A stretch of 64,000 bases of DNA. Source: Hymenobacter sp. BT559. GTDB lineage: Bacteria; Bacteroidota; Bacteroidia; Cytophagales; Hymenobacteraceae. The notes under the pieces were generated by a model that was not told where the DNA came from, did not search any database, and saw only the letters and a program-made list of their open reading frames with translations. Below, one piece after another: positions 7,995 to 17,200 of the stretch. The DNA lies in the NCBI RefSeq assembly GCF_016427535.1, contig NZ_JAELXV010000005.1:1-64000 (forward strand), given 5' to 3'. The position numbers and the translations under genes are program-made. Position 1 is the stretch's first letter; every line of letters starts with the position of its first letter.

Positions 7995-9329
7995 TTGAAT
8001 ATTACGCTTGACCGCAATGAGGAGCAGCTAACCGGGCTGCTGAACGTGCATCTCGACGAGGCTGACTACAGCGACGCTGTAGAAAAGCAAATCAAGGAAA
8101 CCAGCAAAAAAGCGCAATTCAAGGGTTTCCGCCCCGGCAAAGTGCCGGCTGGTCTGGTGCGCAAAATGTACGGCAAAGGCATTTTGGCCGACGAAATCAA
8201 TCGCCTGCTGGGTCAGAGCGTGGATTCGTACCTGAAGGACAACAACGTAAAAATCCTGGGCGAGCCGATTCCGGTACCTAGCGATGTAGACTTCGATACC
8301 GCTAAGTCGTTCGACTTCCAGTTTGAGCTAGGCCTGCTGCCCGACTTCGAGTTGCCCGCTGACCAGCAGCTGGAAATTAAGCGCTCGGCCGTGAGCATTG
8401 ATGATGCTACGCTGGCTGAGACCAACGAGCAGATTGTTCGTCAATTTGGCGAAACCACCAACCCCGAGGCTTCGGAGGCGAACGACTACCTGCTGGGCAA
8501 GCTGAAAAAGGCTGGCGAAGAAGGTGAAGGCCTGAGCGTATTGCTGCCCATCAACAAGGTAACGAACGGCCAGGAGCAGTTCGTGGGCGTGAAAGACGGC
8601 GACACGGTAACGTTTAACCTGAGCGCTGCTTTCGGCGGCGACGCTAGCGCCATCCGCAACTTCACTGGCATGAGCCGCGAGGAAGCTGCCGCTGTAACTG
8701 GCAAGTACGAGCTGGCTGTTGAGAAAATCAACCGCACGGCTGCCCCCGAAGAAAATCAGGAGCTGTTTGACAAAGTATTCGGCCCCGAGACGGTTTCTTC
8801 GAAAGAGGAGTACGACGCTAAAATCCGCGAGACGATTCAGCAGAACTACGACCGTGAGTCGGATAACCTGGTAAACCGCAAGCTCATCGACGCGCTGATT
8901 GACAACACGACCATTCAGATTCCGACCGAGTTCTTCAAGAAATGGCTAGTGCGTGCCAACGAAGGCAAGCTCGACGCCGCTACCGTAGAGCAGCACTACT
9001 CGGACTACGAGCGTGAGCTGAAGTGGAGCCTCATCCGCAACAAAGTGGTAGAAGACATGGGCCTCAAAGTAGAGACCGATGAAATCCGTAACCGCGTGCT
9101 GGACAAAATCCTAGGTCAATTTGGCGGTGGCATGCAGCTGACCGACGAGATGCGCCAGGGCATGGTTGGCTTTGCTGACAACTACCTCAAGCAGGAGAAT
9201 GGCAAAAACTACGTGCAGGAGTACGAGGCCATTCTGGCAGAGAAAGTAGTGGAAGCCCTGCGTGGCAAAGTTGTTGTTACGGATGAACCCGTAACGGCCG
9301 AAGAATTCCGCAACCAGAACGAGGGCTAA
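7995..9329 (+). CDS. tig: trigger factor, ribosome-associated chaperone
   Basis: Peptidyl-prolyl isomerase/chaperone that binds nascent chains at the ribosome exit tunnel. The ribosome-binding signature GFRPGKVP is at residues 44-51. The middle part (about 150-240) corresponds to the FKBP-like domain and the C-terminal half to the helical chaperone arms. At 444 residues the length is normal. The N-terminus MNITLDRN fits Bacteroidota homologues only if the start is the TTG at 7995; no in-frame ATG lies near. It is followed by an intrinsic terminator and by clpP on the same strand. Confidence 0.94.
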   Translation: MNITLDRNEEQLTGLLNVHLDEADYSDAVEKQIKETSKKAQFKGFRPGKVPAGLVRKMYGKGILADEINRLLGQSVDSYLKDNNVKILGEPIPVPSDVDFDTAKSFDFQFELGLLPDFELPADQQLEIKRSAVSIDDATLAETNEQIVRQFGETTNPEASEANDYLLGKLKKAGEEGEGLSVLLPINKVTNGQEQFVGVKDGDTVTFNLSAAFGGDASAIRNFTGMSREEAAAVTGKYELAVEKINRTAAPEENQELFDKVFGPETVSSKEEYDAKIRETIQQNYDRESDNLVNRKLIDALIDNTTIQIPTEFFKKWLVRANEGKLDAATVEQHYSDYERELKWSLIRNKVVEDMGLKVETDEIRNRVLDKILGQFGGGMQLTDEMRQGMVGFADNYLKQENGKNYVQEYEAILAEKVVEALRGKVVVTDEPVTAEEFRNQNEG

Positions 9330-9353
9330 GCCCTAGGTTGGTTAAAGATTAAA

Positions 9354-9385
9354 AAAGCCCTTACGCCCCGCGTAAGGGCTTTTTT
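9354..9385 (+). terminator. intrinsic terminator after tig
   Basis: Stem AGCCCTTACG (9356-9365) / CGTAAGGGCT (9371-9380), five-base loop, followed by a run of T. It is flanked by A upstream, so it could work in both directions. Confidence 0.85.
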
Positions 9386-9414
9386 GTTGTTCATTTACAC
9401 CGCTTGTTCTTACA

Positions 9415-9494
9415 CGCGTAGCGAGGCAATTGCACCTGTCGAACGTTGCTGTTCGGAGGCGCTTGCTTGGCTACGCCTGCAGGGACAGAGAAAG
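9415..9494. repeat. degenerate palindromic intergenic repeat (family E)
   Basis: GCGTAGC (9415-9421) pairs with GCTACGC further right. The sequence is a decayed relative of the element at 42418-42508: AGCGAGGCAATTGCACC corresponds to AGCGAAGCAATCGCACC, and both right arms continue into GGGACAGA / AGGACAGA. It lies between the tig terminator and clpP. Confidence 0.55.
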
Positions 9495-9576
9495 TAAGTT
9501 GACAACATTCGGCCGCCGCGTCCGTCTTTTGTTTTTGAACACGGGCCAGCGCAAGCTTACCCTACATTTTTACCCA

Positions 9577-10284
9577 ATGCTGAATAAACAAGAATTTCGC
9601 AAATTTGCCGTTAAGCATCAAGGGCTTAGCGGGTTGGGTGTTGACCAGTACATCCAGCACGTAGAGGGCCAGACGCGCGGTGGGCTTATCCTGCCGACTA
9701 ACATGACCCGCTCGGTTATCGAGGAGCGTCCGCAGAACTTCCGCGAAATCGACGTGTTTTCGCGCCTCATCATGGACCGTATCGTATTCCTAGGTACGGC
9801 CGTGGATGACTACATCGCCAACATCCTGACGGCACAGATGCTGTTCCTGGAGTCGGCCGACTCGAAGAAGGATATCCTGCTGTATATCAACTCGCCCGGT
9901 GGCTCGGTATACGCTGGCCTCGGCATCTACGATACTATGCAGTACGTGAACCCCGACGTGGCTACCATCTGCACGGGCCTCGCGGCCTCGATGGGTGCCG
10001 TGCTGCTCGCCGGTGGTGCCAAAGACAAGCGTTCGGCCCTGCCCCACGCTCGCGTGATGATTCACCAGCCTTCGGGCGGCGCACAAGGCCAATCGACGGA
10101 CATCGAAATCACGGCCCGCGAGATTCTGAAGCTCAAGAAGGAGCTGTATGACATTCTGGCAAAACACTCGGGCAAAACGTACCAGGAAATCTACGACAAC
10201 TCGGAGCGCGACTACTGGATGCGCGCTGATGAGGCCAAAGAGTACGGTCTGATTGACGAGGTACTGGAGAAAAAGCCTGCCTAG
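9577..10284 (+). CDS. clpP: ATP-dependent Clp protease proteolytic subunit
   Basis: The serine protease chamber of the Clp system, partner of ClpX. The catalytic triad is visible: Ser138 in GLAASMGAVLLA, His163 in ARVMIHQP, and Asp212 in the SERDYWM segment. The 235-residue length counts from the ATG at 9577 (MLNKQEFRKF). The reading frame stays open to 9430, but that part covers the decayed repeat and does not resemble ClpP. In many bacteria clpX follows directly. Here clpX is 7.7 kb downstream, beyond a minus-strand island. Confidence 0.95.
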   Translation: MLNKQEFRKFAVKHQGLSGLGVDQYIQHVEGQTRGGLILPTNMTRSVIEERPQNFREIDVFSRLIMDRIVFLGTAVDDYIANILTAQMLFLESADSKKDILLYINSPGGSVYAGLGIYDTMQYVNPDVATICTGLAASMGAVLLAGGAKDKRSALPHARVMIHQPSGGAQGQSTDIEITAREILKLKKELYDILAKHSGKTYQEIYDNSERDYWMRADEAKEYGLIDEVLEKKPA

Positions 10285-10287
10285 ACC

Positions 10288-10320
10288 GCAGATTCAAACG
10301 GATTTGTAGGATTTAACGGA
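10288..10320. repeat. partial copy of the 'GATT-AACGGAT' repeat (family D)
   Basis: CAGATTCAAACGGATTTG followed by AGGATTTAACGGAT resembles one arm of the long inverted repeat at 27891-28074 (GATTAAACCGGATTTCACGG). No second arm was found here, so it is a fragment or a chance likeness. Confidence 0.4.
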
Positions 10321-10353
10321 TACGCCTGCTGCGCAGGCTGGCTATGCGATACG

Positions 10354-10388
10354 AGAATGCCCTGGCTTTGCGGCCAGGGCATTTTTTG
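10354..10388 (+). terminator. intrinsic terminator after clpP
   Basis: AATGCCCTGG pairs with CCAGGGCATT around an eight-base loop and is followed by a T run. It ends the clpP transcript before the convergent alkaline phosphatase gene. Confidence 0.85.
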
Positions 10389-10390
10389 TG

Positions 10391-10453
10391 TAGCGCAGAC
10401 TTTCAGTCCGCAAGTGGCAATGCGTTGCGCTTGTGGACTGAAAGTCCGCGCTA
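10391..10453. repeat. palindromic intergenic element (family B)
   Basis: Left arm TAGCGCAGACTTTCAGTCCG (10391-10410) pairs imperfectly with the right arm that ends GGACTGAAAGTCCGCGCTA (10435-10453). Each arm also holds a short inner palindrome around CTTTCAG. The last three bases are the TAG stop of the minus-strand alkaline phosphatase gene. Confidence 0.8.
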
Positions 10454-11674
10454 TTTCCAACCTAGTGCCTGCTTAATGCGGGCGTAAATCTCCGTGTTCT
10501 GGTACATGCCAGTGAAAAGCTCGCTGCCGGGACCGTAGGCAAAGACAGGGACCATTACGGCAGAGTGCTTATTGGTGGAAAAGCGGGCTGTTACCTGGCC
10601 TTCGGCCATGCCACCGTCAATGATGCTGTAGCCGCCGGTTTCGTGGTCGGCGGTGACGACGACGAGGGTTTCGCCGTTGGCGGCGGCGAAAGCGAAGGCA
10701 CGGCCTACCTGCTGGTCGAAGTCGAGGACTTCCTGCACGTTGTAGGTCGTGTTGTTGAAGTGGCCGGCGTCGTCGATTTGCGAGCCTTCAACCATCAAGA
10801 AGAAGCCATTTTTGTTGCGGCCGAGCAGGTCGAGGGCTTTGGTTACGCCTAGGGTCATGTAGGCGGCGGTGCGCTCGGGCATGCGGGGCGGGCCGGTTTC
10901 GGCTAGCAAGGCAATGGCTTTGGGCGTGGTGAGGGCCTGGGCGGCGGCGGGCGTGGTGGCTACCTGGTAGCCTTGGGCGCGGTATTGGGCCAGCAGGTCT
11001 ACGCCATCCTGGCGGTGGGCGAAGTACTTAAGGCCGCCAGCGTACATAAAGTCGATGGGTGCGGCGGGGAATTTGGCGGCGATGGCCTCGGGCTGGTTGC
11101 GGTCGGGGTGCGTGATGGCAAAGGCGGCGGGCGTAGCATCGGTCAATTCGCAAGCCGCCACCAGGCCAGTGGCCTTGCCGTGCTCGCGGGCCTCCCACAT
11201 GATGCTGCGGAAGGTGTGACCCGCAGAATCAACGCCTAGGGCGCCGTTGTAGGTCTTGTGGCCAGTGGCCATCGCGGTGGCACTGGCCGCTGAGTCAGTA
11301 ATCTTGCCATATTGGTTGCAGGTGATAGACAGGCCGGTGGCCTGCGCCTGCTGCATGTAGAGCTGGCCGTGGTTGGCAATGAGGCCGCCCGTGACCTGAG
11401 CCGGACCCATGCCGTCGCCGATAAGCAGAATAACGTTTTTAATTGGCTTCCTAGGTCCGGCGTAGGGCCGGAGCGCGGGCACGGTGTAGGCGGGCTTCGC
11501 GGCCGTGTATTCACGCTTATAGAGCGGCTCCTCGACGGGCGGGGCTTTGTCGGGCTGGTGCTTGATGGCCTCGATAACAGCGCTACGGGCGGGGGGTGTA
11601 GCGGGCGTTTGGGCGTGAGCTGCTACGGGCAGGCCGCAGACTAGCAGCAGTAGCTTATGATTTAGCTTGGGCAT
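10451..11674 (-). CDS. alkaline phosphatase (PhoA family), exported
   Basis: A phosphomonoesterase that releases phosphate from organic phosphates outside the cytoplasm. A signal peptide (KLLLLVCGLPVAAHAQ) leads into the metal site IGDGMG (86-90) and the nucleophile motif DSAASATAM with Ser128. Later metal ligands are visible in SQIDDAGH and in TADHETGG. The length of 407 residues counts from the ATG at 11674. Translation starts 20 bases inside the 3' end of the phosphodiesterase-like gene upstream, so the two form an operon. Its TAG stop lies inside a family B palindrome. Confidence 0.93.
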   Translation of the reverse strand: MPKLNHKLLLLVCGLPVAAHAQTPATPPARSAVIEAIKHQPDKAPPVEEPLYKREYTAAKPAYTVPALRPYAGPRKPIKNVILLIGDGMGPAQVTGGLIANHGQLYMQQAQATGLSITCNQYGKITDSAASATAMATGHKTYNGALGVDSAGHTFRSIMWEAREHGKATGLVAACELTDATPAAFAITHPDRNQPEAIAAKFPAAPIDFMYAGGLKYFAHRQDGVDLLAQYRAQGYQVATTPAAAQALTTPKAIALLAETGPPRMPERTAAYMTLGVTKALDLLGRNKNGFFLMVEGSQIDDAGHFNNTTYNVQEVLDFDQQVGRAFAFAAANGETLVVVTADHETGGYSIIDGGMAEGQVTARFSTNKHSAVMVPVFAYGPGSELFTGMYQNTEIYARIKQALGWK

Positions 11675-12461
11675 CAATAACTTGTTTTAGTTCGGCTAGC
11701 TCGTCGGCCCCGACCAGCACGGCGGGGTAGCGGAGCAAGGCGGCCCACACAGCGCGGCGCTGGGCGGGCGTGGCGGCGGGTGTATTCCAAAAGCGGATTT
11801 TTTGGCCGGTGCGCTGGGCCTGGTCGTTCCAGGTGCGGAGGCGGGCGGCCTCGGCGGCAGGCATGGGGCCCAGGCCGTTCCACTTGAAGTAGGTGGCCCA
11901 GTCGCCATTTACGGTACAAATATGGGCGGCTTGAGCGGCCCCTAGGTCGGCTAGCTGACCATCCAAGAACACAAGTGCCTCGGGGTCGGCCAGCACCTCG
12001 GCGCGGGGGTAGCCGCCGGTGAGGATGACGCGCACGCCGGCCGGGCGCAGGTGGCGGGGCGTGGAAAGCAGGTCGCGGTAGCGGGCCAGTACCTGCCGCA
12101 GCCGGGCGTAGGTGGCAGGGCCGTCGTTTTTAAAATCAACAAACAGCCACAGTTCAGCGGGCTTAGTGTAGAAGCTCTGCGTTTGCTGAATTTTGCGCAG
12201 CGGGTCGAGGTAGAGGCTTTGTAGAGTAATAGCGCGGCGCAAGGCGGCGGGCTCGTGGCCCACTTGCAGGGTCGTGTCGATTAAGAATATGTCGGCTTCT
12301 ACACTTTTAAAGCCTAGTTGGAGGGCGTCGTAGAGCGGATGTGGGCGCCAGTAGTCGTTATGCGAGTGGCCTTGGTTGAGGGGTGGCGCGGGGCGGAAGG
12401 TGGGAGTTTGAGTTGGGAGGAAAGCGAGGAGGGCGGCGAGGAGAATATGCGTAATAGGCAT
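11655..12461 (-). CDS. PI-PLC/glycerophosphodiesterase-like protein (AIM6-type), exported
   Basis: The 268-residue protein has a signal peptide (ITHILLAALLAFLPTQ) and the TIM-barrel opening GHSHNDYWRPHPLYDAL, followed by GFKSVEADIFLIDTTLQVGHE. The two histidines and the glutamate/aspartate pair correspond to the catalytic start of the PI-PLC-like phosphodiesterase superfamily, nearest to the AIM6-like group. It probably hydrolyses a phosphodiester outside the cytoplasm, but the substrate is unknown. It overlaps the alkaline phosphatase gene downstream by 20 bases, which would let one enzyme make monoesters for the other. Confidence 0.8.
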   Translation of the reverse strand: MPITHILLAALLAFLPTQTPTFRPAPPLNQGHSHNDYWRPHPLYDALQLGFKSVEADIFLIDTTLQVGHEPAALRRAITLQSLYLDPLRKIQQTQSFYTKPAELWLFVDFKNDGPATYARLRQVLARYRDLLSTPRHLRPAGVRVILTGGYPRAEVLADPEALVFLDGQLADLGAAQAAHICTVNGDWATYFKWNGLGPMPAAEAARLRTWNDQAQRTGQKIRFWNTPAATPAQRRAVWAALLRYPAVLVGADELAELKQVIDAQAKS

Positions 12462-12489
12462 AGTAGGGTTATTTTTAGTTACTCGCCTA

Positions 12490-12550
12490 ATGTGGGCGCC
12501 TCACCCCTAGCCCTCTCTTTGGAGAGGGGCTAGGGGTGAGGCGCCCACAT
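12490..12550. repeat. palindromic intergenic element (family C, short)
   Basis: Left arm 12490-12517 (starts ATGTGGGCGCCTCACCCC) pairs with 12522-12550, with one bulged base and a four-base loop. It separates susD from the phosphodiesterase-like gene on the minus strand and could form a very stable RNA hairpin. Confidence 0.85.
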
Positions 12551-12572
12551 GGGCACGTCTTAAAGTTGTCTA

Positions 12573-14129
12573 CTACCAGCCTTGGTTCTGCTGAATCTGC
12601 GAGTTCACCACGTCGTTCGGCGGGATGGGCCACACGTTGTGAATAGCGGGGTTAAAAGTGCGCGCCGGCCATACCGTCACAACCGTGAAGGTCGAGTTGG
12701 GGTCGGTTTTATTGGCGTAGTCGCGGCCGGTTTGGGGGCGGGCATAGGTGGCCTGGGCATCACCCCAGCGCACGAGGTCGGCGTGGCGGTCGGCAAACTC
12801 GCCGGCTAGCTCTACTCGGCGCTCCTGCTTGAGGTCGGCGAGGGTAGCGCCGGTTTTGGGGGCCAGGCCGGCGCGCTGGCGCACGGCGTTGAGGGCCGCG
12901 TCGCCGCTTTTGCCCTGGCGAATTTGGGCTTCGGCTTTCAGCAGCAGCACCTCGGCATAGCGCATGAGGGGCACGTTGAGGTCGGTGGTGGGCTTGTCAC
13001 CGTTGGCGTTAACATGGTCGCTGACGGGGGTGGTGAAGGGGTCCATGTACTTGCTGAACTGGAAGCCCGTGAGCGAGTTGCTGGAAGCGTAGCGGCGCGT
13101 TTGGCCCAGGTACTGAAAGGTGTCGCCGAAGGTCATCACGGTGGCGTCGCGGCGTGGGTCGCCGGTTTCGAAGGCCTGGTACAGCTCCAGCGTGGGGTGG
13201 AAGTAGCCCCAGCCGTTGTACTGGCCCCAGCCTTTGTTTTCGAGCAGCACGCCGGGCAGAATGCTGCCATCTTGCTTACCCGATACTACCGACCAGATGT
13301 ATTCCTTCGACCAGTTATTGCTGATGGTGAATACATTGTGGAAGTCTTTACTGGGCTGGCCGGTGTTAATGAGCCCGCGGCCCGAGCCAGAGTTGGCCAC
13401 GGCATCGGCGGCGGCTTCGGCGGCGGCCCACTTCGTATTGTCGTACTGCGCCCAGTAGGCGTAGGTTTTGGTGAGGTAGGCCAAGGCGGCGTCTTTGTGG
13501 GCGCGGCCCAGGTCGGTGCCCTGGTAGGTAGTTACGAGGGGCAGTAGGTCGGCGGCTTTCTTGAAGTCCTGCTCCATCAGCTGGTAATTCTCGATGACGC
13601 TGGCGGGGCGCGGAAACAGCGCCTGGTCCATGTTGGCCTCGGTCACAATGGGCACGCCGGCGCGCTGGTCGCCATAGCGGGTGGCGATGTGGAAGTAGCT
13701 GAACCCGCGCATAAAGTACGCCTCGCCCAAAATACGATTCTTGAGGCTGCTGCTGATGTTCATGCCAGGCACGTTCTTCAGCACCTCGTTGCAGCGGCGG
13801 ATGACGCGATACGAGTAGCCGTACATCTTATTGATGTCGCCCTCTGAGCCGGTGGCCGTGAAATTGCGGGTGTTAGCGGCGGTGGCGCGGGTGCGGCCAG
13901 TCACCATGTCGTCGGAGGCGTTGATGAGCCAGAAGAAGCCCCGGCCGAACATGTCATCGTTGTTCATATAGCCATACAGGGCCGTGGAGGCTGCCACGGC
14001 ATCGGCCTCGCTCTGCCAGAAATTGGCATACGTGACCGTGCCCTGGGGCGTGAGGTCGGTGAACTGGTCTTTGCAGCCAGTGGCGGTACCTAGGAGTAGG
14101 GTGGCGCAGATATAGGCGGAGAATTTCAT
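12573..14129 (-). CDS. SusD/RagB-family nutrient-binding outer-membrane lipoprotein
   Basis: The surface lipoprotein works as a lid on its SusC partner and captures ligand. The lipoprotein signal peptide MKFSAYICATLLLGTATGCK puts the acylated cysteine at about residue 19. The body has the helical repeats of the SusD fold and the C-terminal domain with RQRAGLAPKTG and ERRVELAGEFADRHADLVRW. The frame is open to 14264, but only the ATG at 14129 gives a signal peptide, so I start there (518 residues). It follows susC after a 134-base gap filled by a family B palindrome, which may lower or process the downstream message. Confidence 0.93.
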   Translation of the reverse strand: MKFSAYICATLLLGTATGCKDQFTDLTPQGTVTYANFWQSEADAVAASTALYGYMNNDDMFGRGFFWLINASDDMVTGRTRATAANTRNFTATGSEGDINKMYGYSYRVIRRCNEVLKNVPGMNISSSLKNRILGEAYFMRGFSYFHIATRYGDQRAGVPIVTEANMDQALFPRPASVIENYQLMEQDFKKAADLLPLVTTYQGTDLGRAHKDAALAYLTKTYAYWAQYDNTKWAAAEAAADAVANSGSGRGLINTGQPSKDFHNVFTISNNWSKEYIWSVVSGKQDGSILPGVLLENKGWGQYNGWGYFHPTLELYQAFETGDPRRDATVMTFGDTFQYLGQTRRYASSNSLTGFQFSKYMDPFTTPVSDHVNANGDKPTTDLNVPLMRYAEVLLLKAEAQIRQGKSGDAALNAVRQRAGLAPKTGATLADLKQERRVELAGEFADRHADLVRWGDAQATYARPQTGRDYANKTDPNSTFTVVTVWPARTFNPAIHNVWPIPPNDVVNSQIQQNQGW

Positions 14130-14152
14130 AGAGAGTAGATAATTAAGAAGGT

Positions 14153-14262
14153 GTTGTGCGGACTTTGTAGTCCGCGTATATCCGGGCAGAGTCGTGCGGA
14201 CTTTATTCCCCGCTTCCGTCTGGCTGTTCGCTAGCGGACGCGGACTACAAAGTCCGCGCAAC
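14153..14262. repeat. palindromic intergenic element (family B)
   Basis: Arms GTTGTGCGGACTTTGTAGTC (14153-14172, continuing to 14177) and 14238-14262 are near-perfect complements, and a third GTGCGGACTTT lies between them. It fills the gap between the susC stop and the susD start. Confidence 0.85.
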
Positions 14263-14263
14263 A

Positions 14264-17200
14264 TCAGATGCCCATATTCAGGCCCACCGTGAGCGTGCGG
14301 GGCACCGGGTACGCGCCCTGGTCCAAGCCGCGATTGCCCACCTCAGGGTCCATGCCAGTGTATTTGGTGATGGTGAATAGGTTCTCGACCGTCATGTAGA
14401 GGCGCAGGCTGGCGCCGTTGCGGATGCGGCTGGTGAGGCCGGCGGGCAGCGTGTAGCCCACCATCAGGTTTTTGAGGCGCAGGTACGAGCCATCTTCCAG
14501 AAACCAGTCAGAGGGCTGGCTGAAGTTCTTATTTGAGTCGTTGAGCGAGAGGCGCGGAACGGTGGCGTCGGGGTTGTCGGGGGTCCAGGCGCCGAGCACG
14601 CGGCTATCGAGGTTGTAGCCTTGCAGGCCGGCGTTGTAAGTCGAGAACTTGTAGGCGTTAAAGAGATTCACACCGCTCACGCCCTGCCACAGCATGCTGA
14701 TATCGAAGCCCTTCCACTGGCCGCTGAGGGTGAGGCCGTAGGTGCGTTTGGGCATGGCGTTGCCCATGTACACGCGGTCGTTGTCGTCGATTTTACCATC
14801 GCCGTTGGCGTCTTTAAACTTCAGGTCGCCGGGCTTGGCGTTGGGCTGAATCTGGTTGCCGTCGGCCGTTTTGTAGGCGGCGATGTCCTGGGCGCTCTTG
14901 AAAATACCGTCGGTCTGGATGAGGTAGTAGGCGTAGAGCGGCTGGCCCACCGTCGAGCGGAAGGGGTAGAGCTGCGAGCGCACGTTTTCGCCGTGGGCGA
15001 TGAAGGGGCTGCCGTAGCCGTCGAGGTCTTTCACCTCGTTTTTCAGCAGCGTCAGGTTGCCATTGGCCTGGTACTTAAACTCGCCCACCTGGCCGTTGTA
15101 GCCCAGGCTCAGCTCCAGACCTTTGTTGAGCACGGTGCCCACGTTGGAAGTCGGGCCCTCCCCTACCCCGCTGCTGGGGTTGGGGGCCACCGGCAGGATG
15201 AGGCCGCGGGTGTATTTCTGGAAATAATCGACCGTGAAGGTGAGGCGGTCGTTGAGCACGCTCATGTCGAGGCCAGCATCGAAGGTTTCCGAGCGCTCCC
15301 ATTTCAGGCTGGGGTTCGACTGCTTGTTGAGGTAGTAGCCGTTGGTGTAGTTCGGATTAGACCCTAGGTAGGACTGCCCCACCACCAGCGGCACGTTGTA
15401 GGCGTAGTAGTCAACCGACTGAATATTACCAATCTGGCCCCATGAAGCGCGCAATTTTAGGGTCTGAAACACGCGGTTGCCGATAAACGACTCCGACGAG
15501 AGCTTCCACGCCCCCGAGATGGCCGGGAAGAAGTCGGCGTTATGAGTGGCGAGGCGCGAGGTGCGGTCGCGGCGCAGGCTGCCGCTCACGAAGTAGCGGT
15601 CGTCGTAGCTGTAGGTGAGGCGGCCGATGGCCGAAGTCAGAGCATCTTGGTACACGCTGCTGCTGGGGCGCACCACGGCTTCCTTGGCGTTGCCTAGGTA
15701 CTGGTACCAGCTGTCTTCGCGGTCGAAGTTCTGCACCTGCACGCCCCAGTACTCGTAGTTGGTGCGCTGGGCCGAGTATACGGCCGTGAGGTCGAGTACG
15801 TGCTTGCCGAAGTTCTTGACGTAGCCTACCTGGTTGTCCCAAATCCACTTGTTCCGGCTTTCCTCGCTCTGGCTCAAGTAGTTCATGGTATTGGAGCGGC
15901 CCGGCTCCGGGATGCGGGGGTCGAAGCGCTTGTAGTCGTTGCGCAGCAAATCGATGCTGAAGCTGCTGCGCACGCGCAGGCCATCTAGCGGCCGGTACTC
16001 GAGGTAGCCGATGCCGTTGAGATTGAGGCTGGGGCTAGTGATGGTGGGGCGCAAGAGCAACGCCACCGGGTTGTACACGTCGCCGTAGGCGCCGGCAAAC
16101 TGAAACGCTGGGGCAGGTGACATCGGCGTGACGCCGCCAAACGTACCGTCCGCGTTATACACCGGCGCGGCCGAGGGCATGTAAAGGGCGTTGATAATGG
16201 CCCCCGAGTACGAGCTGGACGTGTTGGCACCCTGGCCGCTGGTCTGGTTGATGTACACGTTTTGGCCCACCGTCACCTTACTTCCTAGGTCGTAGTCCGA
16301 CTTGAGGCGCAGTGTATAGCGCTTGAGTTTGGTGCCAATGAGCAGGCCCTCGCGGTCGTGGTAGCCAAACGAGGCTAGGTAGTGGCCAGTGCCACTGCCG
16401 CCGCTCACGCTGGCATTCAGGTTATAAATGCTACCGGTGCGGAAAATCTCGTCTATCCAGTTGGTGCGCGTGGTTTGGCCCCAGGGGTTTTTGGTGGCGT
16501 CGTGGGCGTCGAGGCGGGCGCGGCCGTCATTGTCGGCGGCTTGGTTATAGGCGGCGGCCTGCTGGGGGGCAGTCAGGGCCTGCGGCAGCTTGTAGGCCGA
16601 CTGCCAGCCCTGGTAGGTGTCGATGGTGACGCGCGGCGCGCCCTCGCGGCCAGCCTTGGTCGTTATTACAATCACGCCCGAAGCGGCCTGCGCGCCGTAG
16701 ATGGCGGCCGCGGCGGCGTCTTTCAGCACCGTGATGCTGGCGATATCGTTGGGATTCAGCGGCCCGCCGTAGTAGGGCATACCATCGACCACGTAGAGCG
16801 GGGGCTCGGCATTTACCGAGCCCCCGCCGCGAATGACGACGCTAGCCGTGGCCGTGGGGTCGCCGGAGTTCTGCTGCACCGTCACGCCGGCCAGGTTGCC
16901 TTGCAGCATGTCCTGCACGTTAGTGATGGGGCGGCTGGCCTGCTTCTCGGCGTTGGGCAGCGAGGCAATGGCCGTAGTCAGGTTGTCGCGCTTGGCCGTG
17001 CCGTAGCCAATAACTACTACGTCATTTAGTCCCTGGGGCGCTTCCTTCAGGGTAATGGTTAGGCCGGCCTCGCCGTTATACGCCACTTCCTGGCTGGCGT
17101 AGCCTACGTAGGACAACATCAACACCACGGGCTTACCGGCTGGCGCGTCAAGCGTAAACTGGCCTTCCGCATTGGTAGCGGTGCCGATGCTGGTACCTTT

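Noticed and set aside
9430..9576. N-terminal extension of clpP
   Set aside because: The extra codons read through a decayed palindrome and do not resemble ClpP; the ATG at 9577 gives a normal length.
12924..13547. Plus-strand open frame inside susD
   Set aside because: Shadow frame of a well-supported gene.
14621..15367. Plus-strand open frame inside susC
   Set aside because: Shadow frame of a conserved gene, rich in Val/Gly/Ala/His with no motif.
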